Below are positions 31,824 through 42,467 of a stretch of DNA of 64,000 nt, one piece after another. A model generated the notes under the pieces. It had not been told where the DNA came from. It did not search any database and was given only the letters and a program-made list of their open reading frames with translations. How positions within the stretch are numbered: the first letter of the stretch is position 1; each line of letters opens with the position of its first letter. The translations under genes were made by a program, and so were the position numbers. The DNA is from Sporopachydermia quercuum (Eukaryota; Ascomycota; Sporopachydermiomycetes; Sporopachydermiales; Sporopachydermiaceae), in assembly GCA_001599295.1 (NCBI GenBank), contig BCGN01000002.1, positions 248,001 through 312,000 on the forward strand, given 5' to 3'.

Positions 31824-33150
31824 ATGAGCTCCGATAAAGACCATAATTCAACTCTGAATCTTGTGTTCTGCGTTATTGGTATGTATAGTTTACTGATACC
31901 ATTCAAATATCCGTATCTTTCGTTCATGAACAGTGGGAAATCATAAGAGGTCATAGCGATAGTGATATAGGCAACGATTTTCCATGCGATTCATATGTTA
32001 TAAGCACTGTTGACTTCCTTGAACCTTTTAACAGTTACTAATGAAAATAGGTATCTATGCATCTTTTCTCTCATGGGGAATTCTGCAAGAAAGAATATCC
32101 GCTGGAGGATATGGACCAGAGGATGAAGTATTCAAAGCTCCATTGATTACCAACACTATTCAATCATTCTTTGCTTCAATTCTGAGTTTCCTTTATCTGA
32201 TATTCATATCAAAACAATCACCAAAAGAAGCATTTTCTGTTATCTTTGATGCTTCTACCGTCAAAAGGTTAATGCTGGTGGCTATAACGCAATCGATATC
32301 ATCTCCCCTCGGGTATTTTTCAATTGCTTATGTTGATTATTTGGTTTTTCTGTTAGCTAAATCGTGTAAGATTCTTCCTGTGCTAGCAGTGCATGTGATT
32401 GTCTACAGAAGGAGTTTCCCTACGAAGAAATACCTTTTGGCATTTGTTATTACACTTGGGGTTGTTCTGTTTACCGTGTATGGAAAGCCGAAGGTGTCTA
32501 GTAGTGGAAAGACGACTGAAGCTATAACATCGACAGGTAGTAATTTTTCTACTGTAATTGGATTATTGATGTTGTGCGGTAGTCTTTTTCTTGATGGCCT
32601 TACAAATTCTACTCAGGATCAAATTTTCCATACGAATAAGCAACTTACAGGTCAGCATCTAATGTGTGGTCTAAATCTGATATCTACGACTCTTACTATA
32701 TCTTATTTAGTAGTTATGTTGTACGTGGAGACAAATGATGAATTGACCATAGGATTTTCATTTATTCACAAATATCCTCAAGTATTGTCAAACATTTTCT
32801 CCTATGCTATTTTTGGTGCTGTTGGTCAATTGTTTATATTTTACACTTTAGCTCATTTCGGATCGGTTGCACTGGTTACTATTACAGTCACTAGAAAAAT
32901 GTTTTCAATGGTATTAAGCGTGATATGCTTCAACCATAGGTTATCTTTAGGACAATGGATTGGAGTTTTGTTAGTATTTGGTGGTGTTGCTGATGAAGCA
33001 TACATGAAGTACGCAGAAAAGAACACCAATGATAAAGTAGAATTCGAGAAGAAATCTGGCCACGGGAAAGAAATTAAAGATAGAGGTAAAGTAGAAGATA
33101 TACGAGAAACTGCTTTGTCAACAGGAGTCTATTCCAAAGTCTCCAACTAG
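31824..33150 (+). CDS. HUT1: UDP-galactose transporter family protein, two exons
   Basis: A 384-aa nucleotide-sugar transporter of the SLC35B1/Hut1 type in the ER membrane. Exon 1 is 31824-31878 and exon 2 is 32051-33150. The 172-nt intron begins GTATGT and ends TACTAATGAAAATAG. Splicing gives MSSDKDHNSTLNLVFCVIG joined to IYASFLSWG, matching the first membrane helix of Hut1 (CAIGIYATFLTW); without it the first helix is cut. Further matches are LQERI, ITQSISSPLGY, VDYLVFLLAKSCKILPVL, LFLDGLTNSTQDQ, HLMCGLN, GAVGQLFIFYTL and TVTRKMFSM. About eight to ten hydrophobic helices are visible. The C-terminus is hydrophilic and has no dilysine ER signal at the very end. PFA3 follows in the same direction after 658 bp. 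Confidence 0.93.
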
Positions 33151-33808
33151 AAGAACTCCGTCTTATGAACGTTGGAGAGGCAGGGATAATGAATCATTTA
33201 CAATTTGTTTTACGATCACTCTCTTACGAATAGAACTAGACTATTTATTTGCTTAACAGCTAAAGACACAGCACAGCAAAACTTGTGTATTAGATTAGAA
33301 TATAAACGATCATAATTGCTCGGAAAATTGTATAGAATAAATTAAAACCCATTTCGGAGATTACATGGCATATAGTTTCCGAAATTCTACCATATTTATA
33401 ATTGTTTTATATGACGAAATCAGTATTTTATGCGTTCAGATTTTGGTAAACAAATAATGTTCCAAGCTGGTATTCAGACTAAGCTGATATACCTAAAATT
33501 TCCATTCAAGCATCGATTCTACTGGAATCTTTCGATAAATCCGTAAAATAAGTTGCCTTATGGTCGTTATTTGGTAAGCTTCAAATCATTGGAGAGATAT
33601 TAATTAATGCATACGTGATCAGTTATTATTTTATATTAACGTAATCAGAAAACACTTTCATCATAATAAGTAGGCAGCGAAACCTGTACACAGGAATCAA
33701 TAAACACAGCCTCTTCAACACTACTCGATTATCAGACCATTCGTAGCTTTTCCAGCCTATGAAAGAGGCATTCATTATTCCAAGGTGCAAATTTAATCCT
33801 ATCAAACT
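33151..33808. other. Intergenic region HUT1/PFA3
   Basis: 658 bp, tandem orientation; HUT1 3' flank and PFA3 promoter. A forkhead-like GTAAACA lies near 33446. Nothing else was recognised. Confidence 0.55.
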
Positions 33809-35332
33809 ATGGGGATGTCCACTAATTTGCGAAATCAACCAAAAACTCCATCTCTTTACAAAGGCAAATCCAAAGTAACACTGGACCTCGTAGACTCCCA
33901 CAGGCTTTCTCACAGTTCTCGGACAGAGGTTTCACCATTACTTCTCAGCAAACAGAAGCCATACAATTCTAATACAGGGAATATAGAATTTTTATTGCCG
34001 GCGTTAGAGAATCTGCAATCAGCTGAAAGCAACTCACGAGAAAGAAGCGCTCTTACTTCTACATTCACCCCCACACATGCACCCTCGAAGAAACAGTCTA
34101 CAGCTCATCAACAACTCTCACATATCTTACCACCAAAATACCAATTCAAAGACAATATGCCCCGGATGTTGAGCAACTTTTGTTATAACTTCTCTCGTTG
34201 CTGTGTCACAACAACGATCATAGCACCAAAAGCCATAGTTACTGCTATTATCGCCTTTGTGGTCTATGCAGAAGCGGACCTATGTTTCGGTGTTTATTGG
34301 GGTAAGAACAACTGGATGGTCTTCATGGGTATTTTGGCAACTCTTTTGGCATTATTATCATTATATTCTTATTATATGGTAGTACTTATTGGTCCTGGAA
34401 GTCCATCAGATATTCCAGAGCTAAGAATATCACCTTCAAGTCATGTGGTAAATATATCGGAGATGATGGAGTCACGTGATGTAGATGGCTTATCGGCTCA
34501 ACCAAGCGATACTTTTTTAAATGACTCTGTACAGAGCGAAATCCAATCAAAGTTGTCGAAACCCCCTCAAATAATGCTAAATTCCTTAATGGCAAAAGAT
34601 AATGGAGATTTGAGGTTTTGCTCAAAATGTAGTTGCTGGAAGCCTGACAGATCTCATCACTGCTCGGCTTGTAATAAGTGTGTACTGAGAATGGATCATC
34701 ATTGTCCTTGGTTTGCTGAGTGCATTGGATTTGGAAACCATAAATATTTTATTCAGTTTCTCGTATATGTTGTGCTACTCTGCATTTTCTGTTTCATTCC
34801 GTCATTTTTGATGATTTTTGATTTCATCGATCAAAGCGAGTACAACAATGGGTATTTGGAGCTGAAATGGGTATTCCTGTTTATTACTTCGATTATATTT
34901 GGTGTGGCAGTCACAGTGTTTACTATTTTTTCTATTTATATTCTACTAATGAACAAAACAACGTTAGAGAATATGGAATCGTCTTACTACAGATCTGCAG
35001 TTCCTACTGCACATTACAGGTATAATAGAGCACCGTCGTTGAAATCAGTAGGGAATTTATACGACGTTGGATGGAAAAACAATTTAGCACAAATAATGGG
35101 TGACAGTTGGATTGAATGGCTACTACCTATAAAGAATGAGAATTCAAAGCCTAACGGGAAATCAGAGTATTACTATGATGGTGTGAAATGGCCAGTAAAT
35201 GAGACAGTATGGAAAAAGATAGTAGAAACAGGCCAGGATGAGGCCAGGAAGCTGAATGCCTTGTATGAGTATCAATCAGCTCAAAGATCTCAAGCGAGAC
35301 AAAGATTTGAAGAACCGAAACAACAGGAGTAA
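33809..35332 (+). CDS. PFA3: DHHC palmitoyltransferase, Pfa3-like
   Basis: A 507-aa protein S-acyltransferase. Pfa3 palmitoylates Vac8 at the vacuole in Saccharomyces. The cysteine-rich domain runs from FCSKCSCWKPDRSHHC through CNKCVLRMDHHCPWFAECIGFGNHKYF, with catalytic Cys299 in DHHC. The TTxE motif (NKTTLE) follows the fourth helix, and GSPSDIPEL precedes the domain, as in Pfa3. The C-terminal segment IMGDSWIEWLLPI also matches Pfa3 (IMGTSWLEWILPI). Four membrane helices are visible, two before and two after the DHHC domain. A hydrophilic N-terminal extension of about 120 residues is absent from the 336-aa Saccharomyces protein, and a Ser-rich insert separates helix 2 from the DHHC domain. 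CTG encodes the conserved Leu293 of CVLRMDHHC. The start is ATG 33809; a second ATG two codons later is possible. Confidence 0.93.
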   Translation: MGMSTNLRNQPKTPSLYKGKSKVTLDLVDSHRLSHSSRTEVSPLLLSKQKPYNSNTGNIEFLLPALENLQSAESNSRERSALTSTFTPTHAPSKKQSTAHQQLSHILPPKYQFKDNMPRMLSNFCYNFSRCCVTTTIIAPKAIVTAIIAFVVYAEADLCFGVYWGKNNWMVFMGILATLLALLSLYSYYMVVLIGPGSPSDIPELRISPSSHVVNISEMMESRDVDGLSAQPSDTFLNDSVQSEIQSKLSKPPQIMLNSLMAKDNGDLRFCSKCSCWKPDRSHHCSACNKCVLRMDHHCPWFAECIGFGNHKYFIQFLVYVVLLCIFCFIPSFLMIFDFIDQSEYNNGYLELKWVFLFITSIIFGVAVTVFTIFSIYILLMNKTTLENMESSYYRSAVPTAHYRYNRAPSLKSVGNLYDVGWKNNLAQIMGDSWIEWLLPIKNENSKPNGKSEYYYDGVKWPVNETVWKKIVETGQDEARKLNALYEYQSAQRSQARQRFEEPKQQE

Positions 35333-36067
35333 GCATTGCATAGAATCCCCTGAGTCTTCTGAACTGAGATCCTAGTTCGTTTTTTAGAAGAGGAAGGCCA
35401 GCTGAACGCCAATGACGTGGAGGACGAGATGTAAAATAGTCATAAGAATAAGAAACAGAGAATAAAAATGAGAAAAGAAGTTCTACTGGTCTCATCTTTT
35501 ATCCAATGAATCAACCAAAGGTTAAACAGTTTATACTGTATTAAAATCGGACTCTCTTTCCACAGCAATTACATTTCGAGAGAATGTACAACGACCATAA
35601 GTATTGTCTTAATTCTCAAATCTCGACTACACTTCAATACTGGTTTTCCTTTTATTTTGTCTATGTCACCGTATAATGTCTTCTATATCTTCTAATAATG
35701 AGCCAACAATTCATTCATTCTATTATCAATAAGACTATGATTACGTAATCATATTTAAGTCAGCTTTTTAAGAGATTATGTAATAATCTAAACAGCTGCC
35801 GGTTTTGTTCCATTATAGTCTCCGGTTTCCTACCAACTTAGTTTTCCATATCACCTCCGCTTTTGATGTTTATCTTTCTCTTGGATATATCTTTGATGTT
35901 GAGAAAGAATTCTATTAGTTTATAAAAGTTCAGGCGTTTGAGTACCGTTATAGTTGAATACAATCAAAATATCTCGTAAACGAACCTTCTTTTGTCTCAA
36001 AACTGAAGTTCAGCAGCCGGAAAGCTATCGCCATCACCAACAACAGCATCCGTCATACGCAAGCAAT
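35333..36067. promoter_or_regulatory. Intergenic region PFA3/PAM18
   Basis: 735 bp, tandem orientation. It contains the 18-bp palindrome at 35736-35753 with a Yap-type core, about 315-330 nt upstream of the PAM18 start. No RNA gene was recognised. Confidence 0.55.
35736..35753. promoter_or_regulatory. 18-bp perfect palindrome with Yap-type core TTACGTAA
   Basis: TATGATTACGTAATCATA equals its own reverse complement. The centre ATTACGTAAT fits the fungal Yap bZIP consensus MTTACGTAAK (Yap1/Cad1 class, oxidative stress). The extended 18-bp symmetry suggests a real dimer site. Inference only. Confidence 0.6.
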
Positions 36068-36605
36068 ATGGTATGTCCAATCCTGACTCTGTTCTGCTAC
36101 TATACATTATGATCTCAATAATTTACTAACAATTATCACTAGGTATTTCCTATTTTTCTTGGTATTGGTGTTGCTACAGTAGCTCTTGTTGTAAGTTTGG
36201 CTGAATTATCTGACATCACATTGAGTCCACATGGACCGACATTAATGAGAGCCAGTACATCTACTAACTGATTGTTTTAAATTTCAGGCGCGGGCAGGTT
36301 TACGTGCGGCAGCACGTTATAAAGCTATGGAAAAGAGTTCAGTGGGGCATTCTATGAGTAACAAGAATTTCTATCTAGGAGGTTTTGAACCGAAAATGAC
36401 TACAACTGAGGCTTTGAAGATACTTAATATGAAGCATGAAGACATATCACTAGCAGTAAATGCAGAAGAAAAATCCAAGAGGCTGAAGAAACAACATAGA
36501 AAAATCATGTTAATAAACCACCCAGATAAAGGAGGTTCAAAGTATTTGGCTATGAAAATAAATGAAGCAAAGGAATTATTAGAGAAGAAGAAGTCGATCA
36601 GGTGA
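36068..36605 (+). CDS. PAM18: Mitochondrial import motor J-protein Tim14, three exons
   Basis: A 122-aa J-domain protein of the presequence-translocase motor, stimulating mtHsp70 at the inner membrane. Exons: 36068-36070 (only the ATG), 36143-36190 and 36288-36605. The introns (72 and 97 nt) have GTATGT and GTAAGT donors and TACTAAC branch sites. The assembled protein starts MVFPIFLGIGVATVALVARAG, one membrane helix, then the family box NFYLGGFEPKMTTTEALKIL and a J domain with HPD at 95-97 (MLINHPDKGGSKYLAMKINEA). It lacks the intermembrane-space extension of Saccharomyces Pam18 and in layout resembles animal DNAJC19. Without the two short exons the helix would be missing. Confidence 0.93.
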
Positions 36606-38022
36606 GACTAGAACGAAAATGAAAATCTGAGAAGGGACTTCAAACGTTAGGAAAACATGAAAAGTATTTGTTATAATTATAGAGAGGTTTTGGGAGGTAG
36701 TATTTCGTTAGCGTTTTATATATTTTTATTGTTGATTTACGGGAATTGGTGGAAATGGGATTGATAGAAAGAAAGGTGACTAGAACATTTTAGGACAAAA
36801 TGTAGGGGTTTGAATAGCACCAAGGCAAAAATCAAACTGACATTAGTTTTATTGTGAAAGCATGTCCAGTAAAAGCTCCAGATACAAGCTTCGAACCTAT
36901 ACTCAGTGAAGATGATACGCGTATGGCAATTTGATCCAGATTATTTCTTGATTTGTACTTCAGTATGAAGCGAACTGGAGAGGAGACCAAATGTTGACTT
37001 CTCTGAAGAAACCTCATAGTAGTTGATACTGAAGAGCTTAACGCTGAATGTCTGTCTCTGTAATAGGATTTTGAACCATATGAAAAGGAGGCCACTGTTC
37101 AACGTGATTCAATGTTTAGTTATCGTTTAGCTACTGACTGGGTGGTTGGTCAGGTAAATAATCTGCTTCAAGTAATCTGAATAATCCCGTTACCACAAGC
37201 TGGCTGTTCTGTATTGAATCCCAGCTCATGTTATAGAAAATAATTGATTATTATTATATGAGATCACCTAAATATGTTTCATTGCAATTTCTCTCTGTCG
37301 TATTCTGCCCGGCCCAACAGCATAATACAACTTTGTTCTAATCCTGGCGCAAACAGGATACGAACATCTCCGCTGTAGATCATGTGATGTCGCACAGAGT
37401 TTACGACTGAAATTTATGTTGGGAGCCCTCATTTATGCGTCATTACCTGCTACAACATCTCTAGTTTAAATCCACATTCATATACCTGAATGTGGATTTG
37501 AATAAACCATTAGTATAACAAATTATTACCCCTCTTTCTTTTCTACTGTAGATATTGAATTTTTATCTATTATATATGTCAAGTGTTTTATGCCAACTCT
37601 CTCCTTTGCTCATGTCTCCTCACCTCGAACCCCTGTGTATATCACCGCGAAATCCAACCTCGGAACTAACCATCATCTTTTCCGTCCCAAAACATATACA
37701 ATGACTAAAACTCATCCCCAGAAAATCCACAATTAACAGTAACCACAAGTACTTTCCATTCCAACTTTCCAGTTACCTAGCGCCAACCTCCAATACCAAT
37801 AATCAGGTTCAATAAAAGTACAATTTGATGATAAAGCTGGCCAGAAATTGCTTATTCGTGCATGCTGTTCCCTTCTTCAAAAGGGACTTTTAACTCAACA
37901 GGATTTCGCTTTTTTGTTCTTGTTTTTTCCATCGTCAATCGGCTTCCAGAGATACGTTTGAAGACTAAATGAAGAAGACACAATTACAGTACCTGTTCAT
38001 ATGTTCTTTATAAAACGAAAAG
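36606..38022. other. Intergenic region PAM18/PEX6
   Basis: 1.4 kb, tandem orientation. It contains a perfect 13-bp inverted repeat at 37468-37499. A minus-strand open frame at 36832-37095 starts at a non-ATG codon, has no motif and is rejected. No RNA gene was recognised. Confidence 0.55.
37468..37499. repeat. Perfect inverted repeat, 13-bp arms, 6-nt loop
   Basis: AAATCCACATTCA (37468-37480) and its exact reverse complement (37487-37499) flank loop TATACC. With a G-T pair and two further A-T pairs the stem can extend to about 16 bp. It lies about 525 nt upstream of PEX6. It is similar in size to the hairpins at 1864-1896 and 59750-59779, although the sequences are unrelated. Confidence 0.9.
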
Positions 38023-41000
38023 ATGCCCAGCATTAGTAAGAGTAACGGAGATGTTGATATCGCCAATTCCTGCAACATGGATAATGGGTTAATCAAACAA
38101 GTGAGAAAGCCGGTGAAGCCTATTCCTTGTAAATTGCATTTCAGACCTATCAGCAGTCCATTTGGATCAAGGTCAGCTTCCATAACATCTCTCCCGTTAG
38201 GACAGCCAGATGTAACTCTTCCTGAGCAAGATTTTGTCTCAATATCGTCAGATATATACTATGAGCTCTTTGGAGCTGTTGACGTGTCTTCTGGTGATAA
38301 ATATGTTGCTCTTAAGCCTTTAGGATCATTTCTTCTTGATAGATTCATGGTATTCAGAGCGAAGCTCAATTATGCATTAGATGCCGTTTCATGCGAGCTG
38401 CAAACACCATCGACAGTATTTCCGGGGATTCATGCCGGCCAGAACTTTGAAGAAGCATTGTTGATGCCAATCACTCCTATTCCTTTAGATCATGTGATCT
38501 TATCGGTACCAGGTGTACGATATACAGATATACAAGAATACTCTGAACAGGAACTAGCTAATGTGCTGATAGGATCTTCTGAAGGACAATTATCTTGTAT
38601 TCTACGACTGGGTCAAGTTTATAACCTGTTTGATGGTCGAATAGAACTCTGTGAACCTGTAGATCAAGGTCTGTTTATTCCCGGAAGAACCCGGATTACG
38701 CTGCTGAAGCACAACCGAGCAGAACTCAATTCTAATTTGTTTGATGGTGGAGAAAATAACGTTTCTGGCTCCGGAACACACTCAATTCTGACTCGGATCA
38801 ACAGTCTGAACCGGCCGCATGCTGGGAAACCTGTTGCTATAACAGGGGGTGTTATTGGTGATAACACAGGAATCCTCACGACCAATTGGACGCCAGCCGA
38901 GTATGTAGATTCGATCAGTCCGGAATCCCCAGATTTGGCTATATCCCAGTTTCTCGGAATTGACGAAACAATAACGATGGAAGAATTTGGAAACGGGGTA
39001 TCAGAATCGGAAATAATGGAAGTACGGCTAAAAGTTCAGCCAGTTCAGTTTCCTCAGGAGCATGCCGATATAATTTCGCCGAAATCGTCTTCATTGGAAG
39101 ACCCCGAAGCACGTGGATATGTAAAAACGGAAGAATTGGCTCGGATAAGATGCTTTTCGGGTGATTGGGTGAAAATCGCTAACCCAGACTCTCCAAAGTC
39201 CGCTCGATACATCCGCCTGTTTTCATTCCCTGAACCAAGCAATTTCAACTACGATTCTCTGTATATTTCACCTATACAATACTATAATTTAGGGTCTCCT
39301 AAGGAATTATCCGTGTCTAGAGTAGACCCTTCGTTTACTGGTATTCCTACAGCAAAAGAAGTTGTGCTTGCACGAGTAGCATCACCAATTACAGTGAACA
39401 AAATGTACCAACAGTCGTTTCTGGCTGGACTAAAGACTTATTTTCAGGCTCGTCAACGAGTTGTCAGCAACGGAGATGTGATTCCTATTCCTATTGATAC
39501 TATACTGGCACACACAGTGTTTGGTGTAAGTATGGAAAATGAAGACGGAACTGGAAACGGAAACGATAGTTCTGGGCTACAACCTGGGGTCAACTCGGTG
39601 TTGCCAACCGGAAATAATAATGCTGTGGCTTGGTTCAAAGTGGTTGGTTTTACTCCTGGCGGAAACAGATCAGAGACTTCGGAAATCTTCGCGCAGGCGG
39701 TCGTGAATCCTTCGCAAACNCGAATGGTTCAATCTGGGTTAGTTAACTCCCGAGAAATCCCAGCTTCAATTCCCTGGAGACAATACTTGAATATGGAGGA
39801 TTTGTTCACATATAATGATCCGGATAGTTTCCCATATGCGCACAAACTACGGAAACTATTACAGGCATCTACTTCTACTTTAGGTTGTGAGACATTAAGT
39901 ACTTCTATTATACTTGCATCATCTACACGTGGGACAGGGAAAACCACAGTAGTCAGAAATGTTGCAGCAGAACTTGGACTGCATGTTTTCGAATTGGATT
40001 GCTACAGCTTAATTGGTGCTTCTGACAGTAAGACAATAGGCACTTTGAAGGGTAAATTGGAAAAGACCAGAGAATGCAATCCGTGTATTATTCTATTAAA
40101 GCATCTTGATGCCTTCACCATGAAATCGGATCAGGATGGAAAAGATTCAGGAATAGTCTCCAAGCTGAACGAAGTGTTCAATGAGTATATCACAGTTCCA
40201 GGAAAAGGTATAGTTGTAGTAGCTACAGCTAATGATCTTGATAAGATATCCGAAACAATTAGGACCAGATTTAAGTTTGAGATTGAAGTGAGTGTCCCAA
40301 GTGAGGTAGAGAGAAAACAAATTTTTCTTTATTTGTTGGGCCATTGTAATAGTAAGGGGGACACTGAAGATGATCTAGAAAAGGAGTTGGTAACAGGAAC
40401 TCTTATCCCAATATTACGGAAATCATATAACCAATCATTCCAAGTGCGACCTGATGTTTCATTTGATTCATTAGCGCTTCAATCAGCAGGTTTGACTGCA
40501 ACAGATATTGTGACAATTGTAGAAAATACTAAAGCATCTGCTTTAGAAAGAACAGAAGATTTTATTGACTTGCAAACAGAAGCTGATATCATTCTGGAAG
40601 ACGTTATAAATGCTTGCGGAGGAACTATAAGGCTAACATCTGACGATTTCTATGAAGCAATTGCTGATGCCAGAAATAAATTTTCTGATTCTATTGGTGC
40701 TCCTAGAATTCCTGATGTTAAATGGGACGACGTTGGAGGTCTTTCAAATGCTAAGGATGAAATTCTAGATACCATTGAAATGCCACTAAAGCACCCTGAG
40801 TTGTTCTCTAATGGCGTGAAAAAGCGAAGTGGTCTTCTGTTTTATGGACCACCAGGTACTGGTAAAACTTTACTTGCAAAGGCTATCGCTACTAATTTTT
40901 CCCTTAATTTTTTCTCTGTTAAAGGACCCGAATTACTCAATATGTACATTGGTGAATCAGAAGCCAATGTTCGAAAGGTTTTCCAAAAGGCACGTGATGC

Positions 41001-41943
41001 CAAACCTTGTGTTATCTTTTTTGATGAATTGGACTCTGTAGCACCAAAAAGAGGTAATCAAGGAGACTCTGGAGGTGTGATGGATAGAATTGTATCACAA
41101 TTGCTTGCTGAATTAGATGGTATGAGCTCTGGTGAAGCAGGCAGTGATGGTGTTTTCATTGTAGGAGCTACCAATAGACCAGATTTACTTGATGAAGCCT
41201 TGCTGAGACCAGGAAGATTTGATAAGATGATATACCTTGGTGTTTCTGATACACATGAGAAACAACATGCTATTTTGCAAGCTTTAACTCGAAAGTTCAG
41301 TCTCCATCCTGATGTTAAACTGGAAAAGATGGCTGAGAAGTGTCCGTTCACATACACAGGAGCGGATTTCTATGCATTATGTTCTGATGCCATGTTAAAT
41401 GCTATGACAAGGCAAGCATCTTCTGTTGATCAGAAGATTGCTGAGTTTAACGAGAACGCCAAACAAGAGTTTATTGGCGGCGGCGGATTAGAAGCAGATT
41501 TCATTCCTATGTCTACCAGGGTCTGGTTTGAAAAGGTAGCCACTAAAGAAGACATTGAAGTTCTCGTTCAAGTGCAAGACTTTGTTAAGGCTCTAAAAGA
41601 GCTCGTTCCTTCTGTTTCTGCAGACGAGCTGAAACATTACATGCAAGTTAGAGAGAACTTTGAAGGTGGAAAGGAAAAGCAGCATCAGAACCAAGAAAAT
41701 AATAGAGGAAGAACAGTTGAGAACGAACCAACGATAGGTGAACTTGTAAATAACTTTCAGAATTCTTCTGCAGGAGAATTCAATAGTGTTGACGATGATT
41801 TTGGCTACTCCGATGATGAGCAAACAACTGTTGTTGATGGGTACAGTTCCATTGAGAAAAATGTGAATACCAACCTTCCTTACTCAAATGGGTCTAGTAT
41901 CTCTGGAATTGAGAGGAAAGGGAAAAACAAGATGAATGATTAG
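38023..41943 (+). CDS. PEX6: Peroxisomal AAA ATPase Pex6
   Basis: A 1306-aa type II AAA+ protein that with Pex1 extracts ubiquitinated Pex5 from the peroxisomal membrane. A long N-terminal region (1-600) with the weakly conserved Pex6 N domains is followed by D1 and D2. D1 has a Walker A (GTGKTT, 637-642) but the Walker B region reads CIILLKHLD without the acidic pair, the degenerate D1 known for Pex6. D2 is intact: GPPGTGKT (942-949), the Pex6 hallmark FFSVKGPELLNMYIGESEANVR, Walker B VIFFDELDSVAPKRGNQGD, and sensor GATNRPDLLDEALLRPGRFD. An acidic Asn-rich tail ends the protein, longer than in Saccharomyces (1030 aa). One N near 39720 leaves residue 566 unread. Single exon. Confidence 0.96.
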   Translation: MPSISKSNGDVDIANSCNMDNGLIKQVRKPVKPIPCKLHFRPISSPFGSRSASITSLPLGQPDVTLPEQDFVSISSDIYYELFGAVDVSSGDKYVALKPLGSFLLDRFMVFRAKLNYALDAVSCELQTPSTVFPGIHAGQNFEEALLMPITPIPLDHVILSVPGVRYTDIQEYSEQELANVLIGSSEGQLSCILRLGQVYNLFDGRIELCEPVDQGLFIPGRTRITLLKHNRAELNSNLFDGGENNVSGSGTHSILTRINSLNRPHAGKPVAITGGVIGDNTGILTTNWTPAEYVDSISPESPDLAISQFLGIDETITMEEFGNGVSESEIMEVRLKVQPVQFPQEHADIISPKSSSLEDPEARGYVKTEELARIRCFSGDWVKIANPDSPKSARYIRLFSFPEPSNFNYDSLYISPIQYYNLGSPKELSVSRVDPSFTGIPTAKEVVLARVASPITVNKMYQQSFLAGLKTYFQARQRVVSNGDVIPIPIDTILAHTVFGVSMENEDGTGNGNDSSGLQPGVNSVLPTGNNNAVAWFKVVGFTPGGNRSETSEIFAQAVVNPSQXRMVQSGLVNSREIPASIPWRQYLNMEDLFTYNDPDSFPYAHKLRKLLQASTSTLGCETLSTSIILASSTRGTGKTTVVRNVAAELGLHVFELDCYSLIGASDSKTIGTLKGKLEKTRECNPCIILLKHLDAFTMKSDQDGKDSGIVSKLNEVFNEYITVPGKGIVVVATANDLDKISETIRTRFKFEIEVSVPSEVERKQIFLYLLGHCNSKGDTEDDLEKELVTGTLIPILRKSYNQSFQVRPDVSFDSLALQSAGLTATDIVTIVENTKASALERTEDFIDLQTEADIILEDVINACGGTIRLTSDDFYEAIADARNKFSDSIGAPRIPDVKWDDVGGLSNAKDEILDTIEMPLKHPELFSNGVKKRSGLLFYGPPGTGKTLLAKAIATNFSLNFFSVKGPELLNMYIGESEANVRKVFQKARDAKPCVIFFDELDSVAPKRGNQGDSGGVMDRIVSQLLAELDGMSSGEAGSDGVFIVGATNRPDLLDEALLRPGRFDKMIYLGVSDTHEKQHAILQALTRKFSLHPDVKLEKMAEKCPFTYTGADFYALCSDAMLNAMTRQASSVDQKIAEFNENAKQEFIGGGGLEADFIPMSTRVWFEKVATKEDIEVLVQVQDFVKALKELVPSVSADELKHYMQVRENFEGGKEKQHQNQENNRGRTVENEPTIGELVNNFQNSSAGEFNSVDDDFGYSDDEQTTVVDGYSSIEKNVNTNLPYSNGSSISGIERKGKNKMND

Positions 41944-42467
41944 ATGAAATGAATAGGAACCAATATATTATCTTTTTATATTCTTTAGATATTTTTTTGT
42001 CCATNATGTGTTTCTGATGATAAATAACGGAAATGGTCTTGCTCATAAGTATTTTCCGAAATTTCCTTAGAGGGTATTCTAGAGATGTATATGTTATCTT
42101 TTCCATATTGATCATCACGTGACAACATAGTATCCATAATGTCGTAATGTATAAACTATATTGTTTAGCAAATGGAAAAAGCATTTTTCGTCGACCAGTC
42201 AAATACGACATGACATGACAACTCAACGATAGCAGCGTTGAGGGATCAACTCTTTCTTTTATCAACGAAACTTAACAAATCCGTAGTTATCGTATGTTAT
42301 TTATATGTTCAGCAGTAATATTTATTACGAAACTGATTTCCGCAGCACAAAGTTATTGTGGTTGTGTTCCTGTATCATAGACATCTATAATACATAGGTT
42401 GCACTATCCAGTTACCCTTAGTACCATACTAGTATCACACCAGACCAGTATTTATAAAAGAAAAATC
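41944..42467. promoter_or_regulatory. Intergenic region PEX6/SRP68
   Basis: 524 bp, tandem orientation, with one N near 42005. It contains TCACGTGA at 42115-42122, a Cbf1/Pho4-type E-box, 345 nt upstream of SRP68. Nothing else was recognised. Confidence 0.55.
42115..42122. promoter_or_regulatory. E-box TCACGTGA
   Basis: An 8-bp palindrome matching the Cbf1-type site RTCACRTG. A second copy lies at 47385-47392 upstream of the zinc-finger gene. Motif match only. Confidence 0.45.

Noticed and set aside
36832-37095. 87-codon minus-strand frame after PAM18
   Set aside because: It starts at a non-ATG codon; no conserved motif.
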